From Penicillium oxalicum (Eukaryota > Ascomycota > Eurotiomycetes > Eurotiales > Aspergillaceae), in the NCBI RefSeq assembly GCF_001723175.1, contig NC_064652.1:868001-932000 (forward strand): a stretch of 64,000 nucleotides of DNA, in the 5' to 3' direction. This document shows positions 1 through 10,655 of this stretch, piece after piece. The notes under the pieces were generated by a model. The model was not told the DNA's origin. It saw only the letters and a program-made list of their open reading frames with translations, and did not search any database. The position numbers and the translations under genes were made by a program. Positions within the stretch are counted from its first letter, which is position 1, and the number at the start of each line of letters is the position of its first letter.

Positions 1-196
1 AGTGTGAGGGGCCAGCGGTTGGTTCTGGAGATTGACCTGCCGAAGGAGGGGTCTCCGTATATCGAGGCAGATCCTGGTCATCTGGCTGCGTTGCCCATCC
101 CCAAAATGAGGGGGGAGGTCCACGATGACGGCGATGAGGATGAGAAGGGTTGCCCCAGCCCCAGAATGGAGGAGGTGGTGGGTGCGGGTGATGCAT
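1..196 (-). CDS. 5' end of an unrecognised Pro/His/Trp-rich protein, cut by the window edge
   Basis: On the minus strand an ATG at 196-194 opens a frame that stays open to base 1, so only the first 65 codons are visible. The peptide begins MHHPHPPPPPFWGWGNP and then has a second tract, PPPSFWGWATQ, so the block Pro-run + FWGW occurs twice about 27 residues apart. It is followed by a polar stretch rich in Thr, Pro and Ser. No signal peptide or membrane helix is seen. I do not recognise the family. The aromatic FWGW repeat and biased composition make this more than a random opening, but with so little visible no function can be given. The plus-strand openings over the same bases (4-210, 125-331) look like shadows. 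Confidence 0.45.
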   Translation of the reverse strand, partial: MHHPHPPPPPFWGWGNPSHPHRRHRGPPPSFWGWATQPDDQDLPRYTETPPSAGQSPEPTAGPSH

Positions 197-331
197 GTTG
201 CGAGAGTTGAAGAAGGGATGATCATCCAAAGTGGAAGCGACGTGCTCCCAGAATGCATTCGGCGAGTGATTCATGTTATTGAAAGACGCCATTTTGGCGA
301 TGAAACGCTTTGTACAGCAGAGATAGTGTGA

Positions 332-2194
332 TGATTGACCTTGAGATGTACACGATGACCGGAAGAGTGTCTTTTCAGATATGGAATTTGACAGAGAAAA
401 CAACTGAATCAGATGAAGTCCAACGACGACAGAGGAGCTTGATGGATGGATCTGAATCAAGATAGAAAAAGGATGATCGCCTGCTGCCAACAAGCTCTTT
501 TATAAGATGTCCTCTGCACAGGCAACCATGTGTCCTCGTCAGCTTTTTTTTTACCCCCGGCCACCTCCCACCTGGCGTACGTAACACCATGCTGCCTGCA
601 CATCCAGTAAGAAGACACATTACAATTCGCCATCGGGACAATCAGGTAAGCCGACCGGTACGTGCAACATGTCAGGTTGATAAGCACATTGGACCAAATC
701 CGAAGATGCTGGAAGACTCAGGACCGTGGGAGGCGATAGTCCGACGGAGGTGGTACAATCCGAGGGGGAGGCTCTGCACGTCCTAACTCCGACCGAATCC
801 CAGAAGAGGACCTGATGTCCGAGCTCGCGACTCGCTGGGAGCTTGAGTCTGATTGAACTGAGCTCTGCGAGTAGAGTTTGAGTATGAACTCTGTGCCAGG
901 AGTACTACTACTCCAGTCCAGTCAAACTGGGGAGATCTGAGTCACAGTGAATTGAGCGCCACACGACGCCACACCGGTGGCGAAAAGCAAAAGTGCCTTG
1001 ACTTTCTTCCAGAAGTTTGCTACATCTTGTCAGGACATGTTATCATAGATATTGATCTGACGACTGAATACAGAAATATATTCACAAGTCATATACCACA
1101 ATCTATCAGCATGGCAGATGAGAGGAATCATAAGCTTGTCGATGATCGCCTAAAGCGGGAACCTTAGGATGCATATCTCCTTACCATACGGTAAATCCAG
1201 AGTGGTGCTACTCATGGATCCATCAAGTGGTCTCTTACTACTCGACGTATAGCTCGCGCTCTCCATAATGCGCAGACCAAAAGAAGGGTATTTCTGGGGT
1301 TCGAGACTCTTTATTCTAGCAATGAGAGCCTCATTTCTTGATCACCTTGGGAATGGTCGATCTTTCATGATTGAATCAAACGATGATTTAGATTCTCTCA
1401 CTAAACTTGACAGTGATTTTCAAACGACGGTATTACTGGCCAACGTCTGAGATGACCCTGCAGTAGCTGAGAGTCACACCATTGATCCCATAAATATATG
1501 GAAAGATCCAAAGTATTTGCCGATGGCATTCGATTCGAGGGGTTTGGCCAATCAGGCTTCGCGATTTCCTTGGCAAAGCCACCAAGTCGATCAATAGAAA
1601 TGAGAAAAGTATGGGGCTCAGCCTTGGAGGCTTGGTGGATCAGTTCAATGCCTCATCATGTTGATTCTGGAGTTTAAACCGCACCTGACCCGAAATTGGA
1701 AGTGAACACTCTAATCAATCTGGATCGCTGAAGACTACCGTTGCGGCACGTGATGAAACTTCTTCGCTGCGTAAAGACTCGAGCTGAAGATGTCATCAAC
1801 GCGTGCTCCCGTTACGCCATCATCGTCAACACCGAAAAGCACCCGCAAACCTTTCGACCCCTTGCACAAACCAAGGTATCAAAACTGAACCATGCTCCAG
1901 TGCACGCGTGAAACATTTATTGATTCAAGGCACGCCGAAAAGCCGGATCCGGTCGGATGCCGGCGGGTCGAAGTCTGGCAAGTCCAAGATCCACTAATGA
2001 AGCATGCCGAGCTATGAAATGAAGTCATAATCGGATCAGCGGATGGACCTTAATACTAGGCTATTTTTTGACTAAAATGCATCATACAAGTGGTCAGGAT
2101 TCCACACCAACCTCGCTTCTCGAAGCAAAGAAAGCTTAGACAGGTGGAATACCTGCAATCCGCCTCAGTCTTTTCAAAACGGACTTCTCTTGCT
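332..2194. other. intergenic, no gene seen
   Basis: About 1.9 kb between the partial gene and the NADH dehydrogenase. It holds only short openings under 75 codons with no family resemblance or splice pattern joining them. The last 100 bases form the leader of the dehydrogenase. A GTG-initiated extension of that frame from 2090 exists, but the in-frame ATG at 2195 starts a far better targeting peptide. Confidence 0.6.
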
Positions 2195-3931
2195 ATGATG
2201 CCTTTTCAGACGCTGGCACGACGAGCCTCTCATCTTCAGAAGCCCGGGAACTTTCGCCCCGACTGCGTAGTCTCTCTCAAGAGGACAGTTGGGCAGAGTC
2301 CGAAATTTTTTGTCACTCAAACCTCAAAGTCAGCTGCCACTTCACTTGATCAAGTGGATTTGAAAGATGAGGCCATCAACGGGGACGGGCGAGAACGCGT
2401 CGTGATTCTCGGTTCCGGTTGGGGTGGTTATACACTCTCGCGACGATTATCACCCAAGCGATACAAGACTACTATCATTTCTCCCCGCTCCTATTTCGTG
2501 TTCACTCCACTTCTCACAGACGCTGCCAGCGGCTCACTGGATTTCTCTAACATCATCGAGCCTGTTCGGGATAAGCAGGCCAAAGTGGACTTTATCCAAT
2601 CCGCGGCTCAAAGGCTGAATTTGCAAAAGAAGACTGTCTTATGCGAAGCGACCGTGGTCAAGAGCGGAGTCACAGAATCGCCACGGACCTCCGAGGATCA
2701 GAAATCCATTCAAAATGGTTCGGAAGAACCGTCAGACAAGCCAGGCAAGGGCGTACGTCCTTGGGAGCAGGGAGAAATGATCGAGGTTCCTTACGACAAG
2801 CTGATCGTCGCGGTCGGTACGGTGAGTCAGACCTTTGGAACCCCGGGAGTTCAAGAGAATGCCCTGTTCTTCAAGGACGTCGGCGACGCACGCCGCGTGA
2901 AACGGCGCCTCCGCGAGTGTTTCGAGCTGGCTGTGCTTCCCACGACGACGCCCGAGATGCAGAAATGGCTTTTACATTTTGCGATTGTAGGCGGCGGTCC
3001 GACTGGGTCCGAACTTGCGGCCAATTTACGTGACTTTATCAACGACGACCTGTCAAAGGTGTACCCGACGCTTCAAGGAATACCTCAAATCAGCTTGTAT
3101 GACGTGGCGCCAAAGGTGCTGTCAACGTTCGACGAGAGCCTTTCTCGCTACGCCATGGAGACGATGGAGAAGGAAGGAATCACTGTTCAGACATCTCATC
3201 ATATCAAGAGTTTGCGATGGGGCGCGCCTGGGGCGCCCCCGCCTCACAATATGGATCCGAAGGGATGTTTGACCTTGACCACGGAAGAAGAAGGCGAAAT
3301 TGGAGTCGGAATGTGTGTATGGACCACGGGAAACGCCATGCCTCATTTCATCCGCCAATCGCTCAGTAAGGTGAAGGACTTTCCCAAAGAGACATCCGTG
3401 CTCAGATTGAACAAAAAGCCCGAATTTGAAACGCACGACGAGAAAAATGCCTGGGAGTTCAAAAAGGTTCCCAAGAAGGGCGCATTGATGGTCGATGGAT
3501 ATTTGCGAGTTCAGCTTGTGAATGAGCACGGAGAAACTGCCGTGCTCAGGGACGTCTTCGCTCTAGGCGACAATGCCATGCCTGAGACCGGCGCTCCTCC
3601 GGCCACGGCGCAAGCGACATTCCAAGAGTCCAAGTGGCTTGCGGACCGCCTGAACAAGGGCGACTTTGAGCAAACGTCGCCCTTCTCGTTCCGGAATCTG
3701 GGGACATTGGCGTACATTGGCAGCGAAAAGGCCCTGATGCAGATTCCACACGATATGCATGACCCCAGTAAGCGCAGTCAATATCTTCCTTCGGGCCTCA
3801 AGGGCTACATGGCTCGCATTGTGTGGAACGCAGCCTACATCACCATGTCCATCAGTTGGCGAAATAAACTTCGCGTTCTGGGCCGGTGGACGCTAAACAA
3901 ATTATTCGGAAGGGATGTGGCGCGTTTCTGA
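2195..3931 (+). CDS. alternative (type II) NADH dehydrogenase, mitochondrial
   Basis: Single-exon gene, 578 aa from the ATG at 2195. It is a type II NADH:ubiquinone oxidoreductase, a one-subunit, rotenone-insensitive FAD enzyme of the inner mitochondrial membrane that passes electrons from NADH to ubiquinone without pumping protons. The first dinucleotide fold is at residues 69-78 (VVILGSGWGG, FAD) and the second at about 263-271 (AIVGGGPTG, NADH). The motif ALGDNA, which holds the FAD in this family, lies further on. The N-terminus (MMPFQTLARRASHLQK) is basic, lacks acids and looks like a mitochondrial presequence, which is why 2195 was chosen over the upstream GTG. I see no EF-hand insert, so calcium control is unlikely. 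Whether it faces the matrix or the intermembrane space cannot be decided from sequence alone. The C-terminal WRNKLRVLGRW segment is typical of the membrane-binding end. Confidence 0.92.
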   Translation: MMPFQTLARRASHLQKPGNFRPDCVVSLKRTVGQSPKFFVTQTSKSAATSLDQVDLKDEAINGDGRERVVILGSGWGGYTLSRRLSPKRYKTTIISPRSYFVFTPLLTDAASGSLDFSNIIEPVRDKQAKVDFIQSAAQRLNLQKKTVLCEATVVKSGVTESPRTSEDQKSIQNGSEEPSDKPGKGVRPWEQGEMIEVPYDKLIVAVGTVSQTFGTPGVQENALFFKDVGDARRVKRRLRECFELAVLPTTTPEMQKWLLHFAIVGGGPTGSELAANLRDFINDDLSKVYPTLQGIPQISLYDVAPKVLSTFDESLSRYAMETMEKEGITVQTSHHIKSLRWGAPGAPPPHNMDPKGCLTLTTEEEGEIGVGMCVWTTGNAMPHFIRQSLSKVKDFPKETSVLRLNKKPEFETHDEKNAWEFKKVPKKGALMVDGYLRVQLVNEHGETAVLRDVFALGDNAMPETGAPPATAQATFQESKWLADRLNKGDFEQTSPFSFRNLGTLAYIGSEKALMQIPHDMHDPSKRSQYLPSGLKGYMARIVWNAAYITMSISWRNKLRVLGRWTLNKLFGRDVARF

Positions 3932-4254
3932 CGTACGCAATCTTGATCTACATAGAGATGAACTAATCGAATCATGGATATAATCATACTTGCATTTGAT
4001 CAATTTCGAGCACTTGCGTTTTTAGTGCCGCTTGTTTCCAGTAGTAGACATTGCCATATTTTCGTCCTTGCCAGTGGGAAAAAAAAAGAATCAAAAGCAC
4101 GAGCGGCGAATATCGTAACTCTCCGGCAAAGATCTGAATGGGAACGGACCGAGGCTTCTCCGCATTTCCCCCGCATTGGCTTGTTTATAGCCGTTGAGCT
4201 ACCATTGAATCCCGTCCATCTGCCTCCAGCGAAACCATTTAATCTACAGCAATA
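3932..4254. other. intergenic spacer
   Basis: 323 bases between two genes on the same strand: the 3' end of the NADH dehydrogenase and the leader of the amidase. Nothing else is seen. Confidence 0.6.
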
Positions 4255-6181
4255 ATGGCATCTGCAAAGCCTGCCTATATCGAAATTGCCGAGCGCAAGC
4301 AAAAGGCGCTAGCCGCTGCAATTCCGTCGGAATGGAGATTGCCGGCGCACTTGATTCCCGAGGGGATGCTCTCGCCGGCCGAGTCAATCACCAAGGGACC
4401 CAAAGATTATGGCCGAATCAGCGTGATGGATATTCCGCGCACTTGTGGAATTCTGACCCCGACGGAACTCGATATCACAGAACAGTATGATGTACGGCGA
4501 CTACTGAATGCTATGGGAGGCGGGAAACTAAAGGCCGAGGATGTGATTCGGAGCTTTTGCAAGGTACGCGCCCCTTGGGTAAAGTCGAGGACCCCTTTGG
4601 CATTGATGGATGGAATTACTCATACTCGATTTCTATCTCTGGTTGTGGTCTTCAGAGAGCAGCCGTGGCTCACCAATTGACTCGCTGCATCACGGAACCT
4701 CTGTTTGACCGGGCGCTGCGCCGGGCCAAAGAGCTGGACGATCGTTTCAAACGATCTGGTCGGCCGATTGGACCTCTGCACGGTCTTCCTGTTTCAGTCA
4801 AAGATACATTTTGTATCAAGGGAGTCGACACGAGCATCGGTCTCTCCGCCCTTGCATTCAAGCCCGCTGCGAAAAACGCCGACCTCGTGGATCTGCTTGA
4901 GTCTCTGGGCGCCGTTATCATCGCCAAGACCAATATTCCGCAGACTCTCGCCACGCTGGACAGTTGTAACCATTTATTCGGGCGCACTTTGAATCCACTG
5001 AACCGGCAATGGACCGCCGGCGGAAGTACCGGTGGCGAGGGTGCTCTGGTGGCCATGCGTGGATCGATGGTGGGATTCGGCACCGACATTGGGGGCAGCA
5101 TTCGGATTCCGGCCATGTGTCAGGGTCTCTATGGATTCAAACCTAGCGATGGACGTGTTCCATACGGCGGCCAAGAAGGAGGGCAGATCGAAGGGAAAGG
5201 CCGAATCTCGATCCAGCCGGTGGCCGGTCCGCTGGCACGGTCCGTCGCAGATATCGCGGCCGTCATGGCTGAGATTGTGCCGCGGGCGGAGCTCTTTGGA
5301 GAGGATTGTATCCCAGGATACTGGCCCACTCCTTCTGTCCCGACATCTCTGACCACGCCTCGCAACTTTACCGTGGGTATCCTCAAGACAGATGGTCTGG
5401 TCACGCCACTGCCGCCGATCACACGGATCCTCGACGAGGTAGCCGCTCGCTTGCGCCGAACTCCCGGCGTGGAGGTCGTCGATCTCCCACTGCCCAAGGT
5501 CCTGCCCAAATGCCAGGCCCTTGCTGGCCGATTGATGGGTATCGACGGCGGATCCCACATGCTTGATTTGATCGAGAGCATGGGCGAGCCGCTGACGCCC
5601 TGGCTCGAGGGCCGGATGAAGCGCGGCAAGGCCCTGACGATCCAACAGCTTGCACAGCTGCAGGCGCAGCGTGCGCAAGTCGAGAAGGAAATGTTGAAGA
5701 TGTGGACCCTTTCTTCTCCATCCCGGACACGCCAGATCGACGCGATCATCTGTCCGGTAGCACCACATCCGGTTCCTCAGATGGATCGATACAATGCGGT
5801 GGGATACACGTCCACATTTGTGCTGTTGGATTACCCTGCCGGTGTGGTGCCGGTGCGGGTTTTCGCCGAGTCGGACCTCGAGCTCGGGCGAGAGATGAAA
5901 GATCCCGTGTTGGGAAGCTGGGATAAGGCAAATCGTCAACTGTGTAAGTTTGCGAGGAGAAGAGTTTGAAAGCAACCCTCTTTCCGTGTTCCTCTTGTGC
6001 TGACCTGCATGTGAATCGCATAGGGGACGAGAAAACTGTCGATCGTCGGGTCTACCTGGATTCGCCATTGAGCGTGCAGGTCGTGACCCCGAAACAGCAT
6101 GACTACGAGCTGTACCAGGCGATGGAACTCATCGATCGGGCGGTGCAAGGCCAGGAAGGACAAACCCCGGCAAAGCTTTGA
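4255..6181 (+). CDS. amidase-signature family amidase (acetamidase-like)
   Basis: Three exons (4255-4563, 4656-5943, 6024-6181) give 584 aa; introns are 92 and 80 nt with GTACGC and GTAAGT donors. The protein is a serine hydrolase of the amidase-signature family, which splits carboxamides to acid and ammonia. The Ser-Ser-Lys triad is visible: Lys152 in SVKDTF, Ser227 in GGSTGGEGA and Ser251 in GTDIGGSIR. Spacings of 75 and 24 residues match those known for FAAH. The GGST (not GGSS) form and the LDYPAGVVPV segment near the C-terminus resemble the fungal acetamidases (AmdS group) more than GatA. The length fits that group (about 540-590). No signal peptide is seen, so it is probably cytosolic. 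The substrate is inferred only as a small amide. It is convergent with the dehydrogenase at 6395-7493 (214-base gap). Confidence 0.9.
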
Positions 6182-6394
6182 ATTTGGGTGTACAGTGTAA
6201 TCCTGACATAAATGATATAATCCATGGGGAATCCGTACGGAATGAGTCTTCAGGATAGATCTTCCGACTTTAGCAGGGTCGACCATAGTGCATCCTTAAG
6301 AGAGATTCAAATTAGGTATATATACCAGGCTCTCGCTCACATGGATCAAGGCCTCCCGTCATGCGTATTTACTTATATAGACTCTGTTCGTTCT

Positions 6395-7493
6395 TTACAG
6401 TCTTCCCTTGAGCACCGCACCTCCATCAGTTGCAATCACCGCACCGTTGAGATGGCTTGCGGCTCGAGAGCCCAAAAAGACCACCAATCCTGCAATATCC
6501 TCCGGACGACCCAGACGACCGTTCGGGGAGAATTCTTCCATCTGCTTCATGCCGCCCTTGGCATTGATCAGACCACTGGCCATCTTGGACGGGTAGAAGC
6601 CCGGGGCGATGGCGTTGGTCAGGATGTGCCGGGGTCCCAGTTCCACGGCCAGATTCTTGGCCAGGTGGATGGCAGCCGCCTTGGAGGCCGAGTAACTGGG
6701 AGTGGCGTTCTCGCCAACGGAGCCAACGCCGATTCCGGCCACGGAGGCAGTGACAATGACGCGAGAGGGCTCTTCGAGGGTCGCCTTGGCGGAGAGGAGG
6801 GGAGCGAGTCTGGATTTTGAATTTTGGCGCCGTCAGAAAAATGGGATCAAGCTCGTCGCCGCGGGGGCGGGCTGAGGGGATAGCGACGGGGGCAGCTGGA
6901 GCCGTATTGGAACAGGAATGATGTATAGTAACCACTCACTTTTGGATGGTATAAAAGACACTCTTCACATTGAGATCCATCACCTTGGAGAACATCTTCT
7001 CGGGATGCGTATCGAACTTCTCGCCCCAAGTGGCACCCGCATTGGCGAAGAGAATGTCGACATGATCAGTGGTCTTAGCAATCTCCGCGGCCAATCGCTC
7101 AATCTCCTCGATGCGAGAACTATCGGCAGGGACGGAGATGGCTTGCGCACCGGGTCGCTTGTTGGGGAGGGCGTTAAGTGCTGCGACGGCCTCTTCACAG
7201 GCGTCCTTCTTGCGGGAGGTGATGTAGACCTTGGAGCATCCGGCTTGCAACAGTCTGCCATTGAACACGGTCGACAAATTAGCATCATTGATCAGTTCCT
7301 CCTGAGCGACACCGACGGCCGGTCATTTCGTTTGCAGTTTATGCAGAAAAATCATCGAGCTGATTGTCACCACTCACCCAGAAGCAGCGTGCAGGCCCAG
7401 ACCACGCGAGCCACCCGTCACCACGGCGACCTTTCCCTCGAGGGAGAAGATGGTGGAGAAGTTGGAGAGACGGACTTGATCGGCGGCGGACAT
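6395..7493 (-). CDS. short-chain dehydrogenase/reductase (RhlG/FabG-like)
   Basis: Three exons on the minus strand (7493-7378, 7254-6940, 6809-6395) give 281 aa; introns are 123 and 130 nt with GTGAGT donors, and phases agree. Classical SDR features are present: cofactor-binding TGGSRGLG at residues 26-33, the NAG motif in the middle exon (FANAG), and the catalytic Tyr183-x3-Lys187 in YSASK, with Ser166 a likely third catalytic residue. The C-terminal GRLGRPEDIAGLVVFL and DGG segments are typical of FabG-like enzymes. Close fungal relatives are usually labelled as rhamnolipid-type 3-oxoacyl-ACP reductases, but the true substrate in fungi is not established. NADPH use is plausible from the Arg after GGS. 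No targeting signal or membrane helix is seen. Confidence 0.9.
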
Positions 7494-8988
7494 TGTGAAA
7501 CTATGTGTATGTATTCGTGGGATGTTGAAAAGAGTTTCAAGATGGAAGCCGGAGCAGAAAAAGAAAGGAAAAGGAGGAAATCAGATCATTTGAAGATTCA
7601 AGGACAAAAGCGCTAGACAAATGACAGCTTTTCCAGCACGAATCGAGGCTTTTGCTCCGAGCGACCGAGGCTCACGTCCACAGCCGAAACCCCGCAATTT
7701 CCGTTGGAGCTCCAGTTGGAGAAGAGAGACATCACTTCGGGGCCGAGTTACCCCAGATGACGAGGGTCCTCCTCCTGCCATTTTGTAGTATATCGTGGCA
7801 GGACTTGAATCAAGTCAATTCATAGAAAACAGCCAAGGGGGGGGGGGGGGGGGGGGCGCTGAGCAAATGATATGCGCAAGTCCAGCTATCTGAAAGCACC
7901 CTGTGATGAACCTGGGATACTGTCAGATACTCGTCGGATTGGCATCTACACTCTAACTCGTCGAGTGTCAGGGCAAATATTGCCTTGAATTTGAGGCACC
8001 AAACAGTAGACGCACCTACAGAGAAGTATAACTTTGTCAAAACACTCTCGTTGGAGGGGGAGACGAAGAGGCTGGAATACCTCGATCGCGTGCAATTCCA
8101 TCGTAAAGAGAGCGAGAGAAAAAAAGACGCACATGGCTGGAAGGTACTCGCCCATTGATGTAATCCGGTGATTTCTAGGCAATGGAAGGCCTCATCTGTC
8201 ATCCACCAGTTGGTCTCCTGCTTTCCCTTGTGCACACTTTTCCAGTCGTTGGCCAAGTTGAGGTCTGTTCAGAACGAATCTCTTTCCTCGAGTGTCCTCA
8301 CTATCGACTCCCTTCACTTGGAGCAATTTCACCTCAACATAAACTCATGGCACCATCATCAGCCGTGGTGACTTTCCGCTTTTACAGAGGAAGTCCCTCG
8401 ACAGGGCGAGCGGAAGAAGCGTAAATACGAGACTATTTGAAAAAAAAAAAAAAAAAGTGCATCGATGCCAGATCGCCCTCTCTTGTACAAACTAGCTAGT
8501 AGTTCTTACTTCAAGCTAGGAAATCTTGCTAGAGGAAGACTAACGTGATTTAGCCGTCAGATTTCAACCAGAGATTTGAGATTGCAAGACCATTGGAGCT
8601 GCTCCAGACTCGGCTTGGCGTCCCATGTTCATTTGGCTGATATTTGCTCATATTTGCTCATTCTCGGATGTTCTACCCGATGAGCTGGTGTTGTTCATCT
8701 CTGTGGTACCGATTCGAACACCAGTCATGGATCCCTCGGTCGGATTCGTTGAATGATCAAACAAAAGAGATCGGTTATTCATGATAGAGTAATGAACCCC
8801 TCCTGGTAAGAAGCAGGAGAAAGAGGACCCTGGTGGCCATCTTCTCCTCTCTTCCAACCTCACACACCTGTGGATAAATTGACCCTGTCCTCTGATCTCC
8901 CATTCAATCGAGTAATCTTCAGCAGCGGTCACCAATAAAACTCCAAGGATTTGTCTTTGCAAGATTCAATTACAACCCACCGACCATC
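7494..8988. other. intergenic, divergent promoter region with a G20 run
   Basis: About 1.5 kb between the minus-strand dehydrogenase and the plus-strand superoxide dismutase, so both promoters must lie here. It contains a 20-base G run (7837-7856) and a run of A near 8440. Only short openings with no family resemblance are seen. Confidence 0.55.
7837..7856 (+). repeat. G20 homopolymer
   Basis: Twenty consecutive G residues, preceded by CCAA and followed by CGCT. The length of such a run is unreliable in most sequencing methods. Confidence 0.95.
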
Positions 8989-9812
8989 ATGGCAACCCTC
9001 ACCCATTCACTGCCTCCCCTGCCCTATGCCTACGACGTGAGTCGCGAACCCTCTCAACCCACCGCAGTTCTGTCACATTCCAAGTGTCAGAGTCATTCAA
9101 GGGGGAAATAAAAAGAAAAACTAACCAACTCTGAATCCATTCCGCATAGGCTCTAGAACCTATCATCTCCAAGCAGATCATGCAACTGCATCACCAGAAG
9201 CATCACCAAACCTACATCAATAATCTCAATGCTGCCCTTTCTGCCCAAATCACCGCCACCCAGTCCAACGACGTGGCTACTCTGATCAGTCTTCAGCAGA
9301 AAATCAAGTTCAATGGCGGTGGACACATCAACCATTCGCTCTTCTGGAAGAATCTAACTCCCCCGGGGAGTGCCGAGAATGACCTGGTCAAGGCCGCTCC
9401 GTCCCTGCGAGATGCCATTGCTACCCGCTGGGGGTCCTACGATGAGTTTGTCAAGGCTTTCAGTGCAGAGTTGCTGGGTCTGCAAGGTAGTGGATGGGGT
9501 TGGCTGGTGAGTAAAGGTGGTGCACGGGGACGATTGGAGATTGTCGCCACCAAGGATCAGGATCCGGTGGCAGCGACGGATGTCCCTGTGTTTGGAGTGG
9601 ATATGTGGGAGCATGCTTATTATCTCCAGGTAAGTCAAGCAGATCTGGAGATGTGACTGGGCTTGATCGTTTGATTCTTGGATGCTAAATAAGGGATTGT
9701 CTAGTATCTGAATAATAAGGTCGGCTATGTGGAGGGCATCTGGAAGATTATCAATTGGACCGAAGCCGAGAAGCGATACACGGCCGGCGTGGAGAACTGG
9801 CTCAAGTTGTAA
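8989..9812 (+). CDS. manganese superoxide dismutase, apparently cytosolic
   Basis: Three exons (8989-9036, 9150-9629, 9705-9812) give 211 aa; introns are 113 and 75 nt. The enzyme converts superoxide to hydrogen peroxide and oxygen. Metal ligands fall where the family predicts: His30 (LHHQKHH), His78 (GGGHINHSLFW), Asp167 and His171 (DMWEHAYY). The Gln in LLGLQGSGWGW and Gly at GGGHINH are the manganese-type choices. Mature Mn-SODs start at about KHSLPDLPY. Here the protein begins MATLTHSLPPLPYAYD, only a few residues earlier, so there is no room for a mitochondrial presequence. I infer a cytosolic form, as known in several fungi that carry a second, mitochondrial Mn-SOD. The first exon encodes just 16 residues, so an alternative upstream start adding a presequence cannot be fully excluded. 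Confidence 0.95.
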
Positions 9813-10047
9813 TCTCGTGTCCGAAATGGAAAGGTGTTCTCATCATGTACAAGAGCCTTGGTAACTGTCCATTTGGCTCGAAAGACTTGAGAGAGATGGG
9901 GATGCCCTGTGTTCCAAAATAGAACCCTTCTGATATCAAGCTTCCATTCCTTCAAAGAGCAATACAGATCCATATTTTTAGATCCATATAGTGAGAACAT
10001 GATGCGAGACCACAAAGACATGTATTCCATCGTAGTAGTCATTTCAA

Positions 10048-10655
10048 TCAGTTATATCCAATAATCCCCGTTCCCAGCGCTGTTCCATCCAAACTACAGA
10101 GAGTAACCTGCCGCCCAACCACACCACGGGCCGACACCGTCAGATCCAAACATTCTCTCAGATCTACTTCAATCTCTCTCCCGCCTTGCTCATTGCTCGT
10201 CCGTACGCCCTTGGAGAGATCTAAGCGGAAAGCATGCAACGGCGTCATCTCGAACAGACGTGCAGAGAGATCTCCATGCTTCCTAGTGAGCAGATTAGCA
10301 TCCGCAGTCCCACTGAATCAGAGAGACGAGAGTGCATTTTTTTTAAACAAGATACTCACTCGATTCGAATTTCCACCTCGGGATGATCACAGAAAGTCTG
10401 ATAGGTTTCGCCGTCGGCAAAGTGAAGGAGGGCCTTTGTCTTTTTATCGCCAGGACTGCGATTCTCTGGTTCTTGAAAAAAGAGCGAATAGGAGGAAGAG
10501 GATGTCGAATATGATGAGGAAGTGGTCACGGAACTTGTAGACTGGGGGGATGAAGATAGAGATCTCTCGGAACTGTCTCTATCACAACACCTATCGAGAG
10601 GGAAGAGGACCGCGATGGTTCCGCCGGATGTTGATCGAGAGGATTCACCACACAT
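10048..10655 (-). CDS. unknown protein, 186 aa
   Basis: Two exons on the minus strand (10655-10360, 10312-10048), with a 47-nt intron (GTGAGT donor, TTCAG acceptor) joining a 2-base and a 1-base phase without a stop. The protein starts MCGESSRSTSGGTIAVLFPL, has a Ser/Thr-rich spacer (about residues 30-60) and then a denser region with HFADGETYQTFCDHPEVEIRI. The second exon has alternating hydrophobic and polar residues suggesting beta strands, ending TALGTGIIGYN. No signal peptide, membrane helix or known catalytic motif is seen. I do not recognise the family. It is convergent with the superoxide dismutase (235-base gap). A longer first exon starting at 10751 is possible but less likely, since its extra residues come from low-complexity CT repeat sequence. 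Confidence 0.6.

Noticed and set aside
2090..2194. 35-codon N-terminal extension of the NADH dehydrogenase
   Set aside because: Begins at GTG, which is not a normal start in fungi; the ATG at 2195 begins a typical mitochondrial presequence.
4974..6068. 364-codon minus-strand opening
   Set aside because: Lies opposite the amidase exons, has no family resemblance and shares their GC-rich codon pattern; a shadow.
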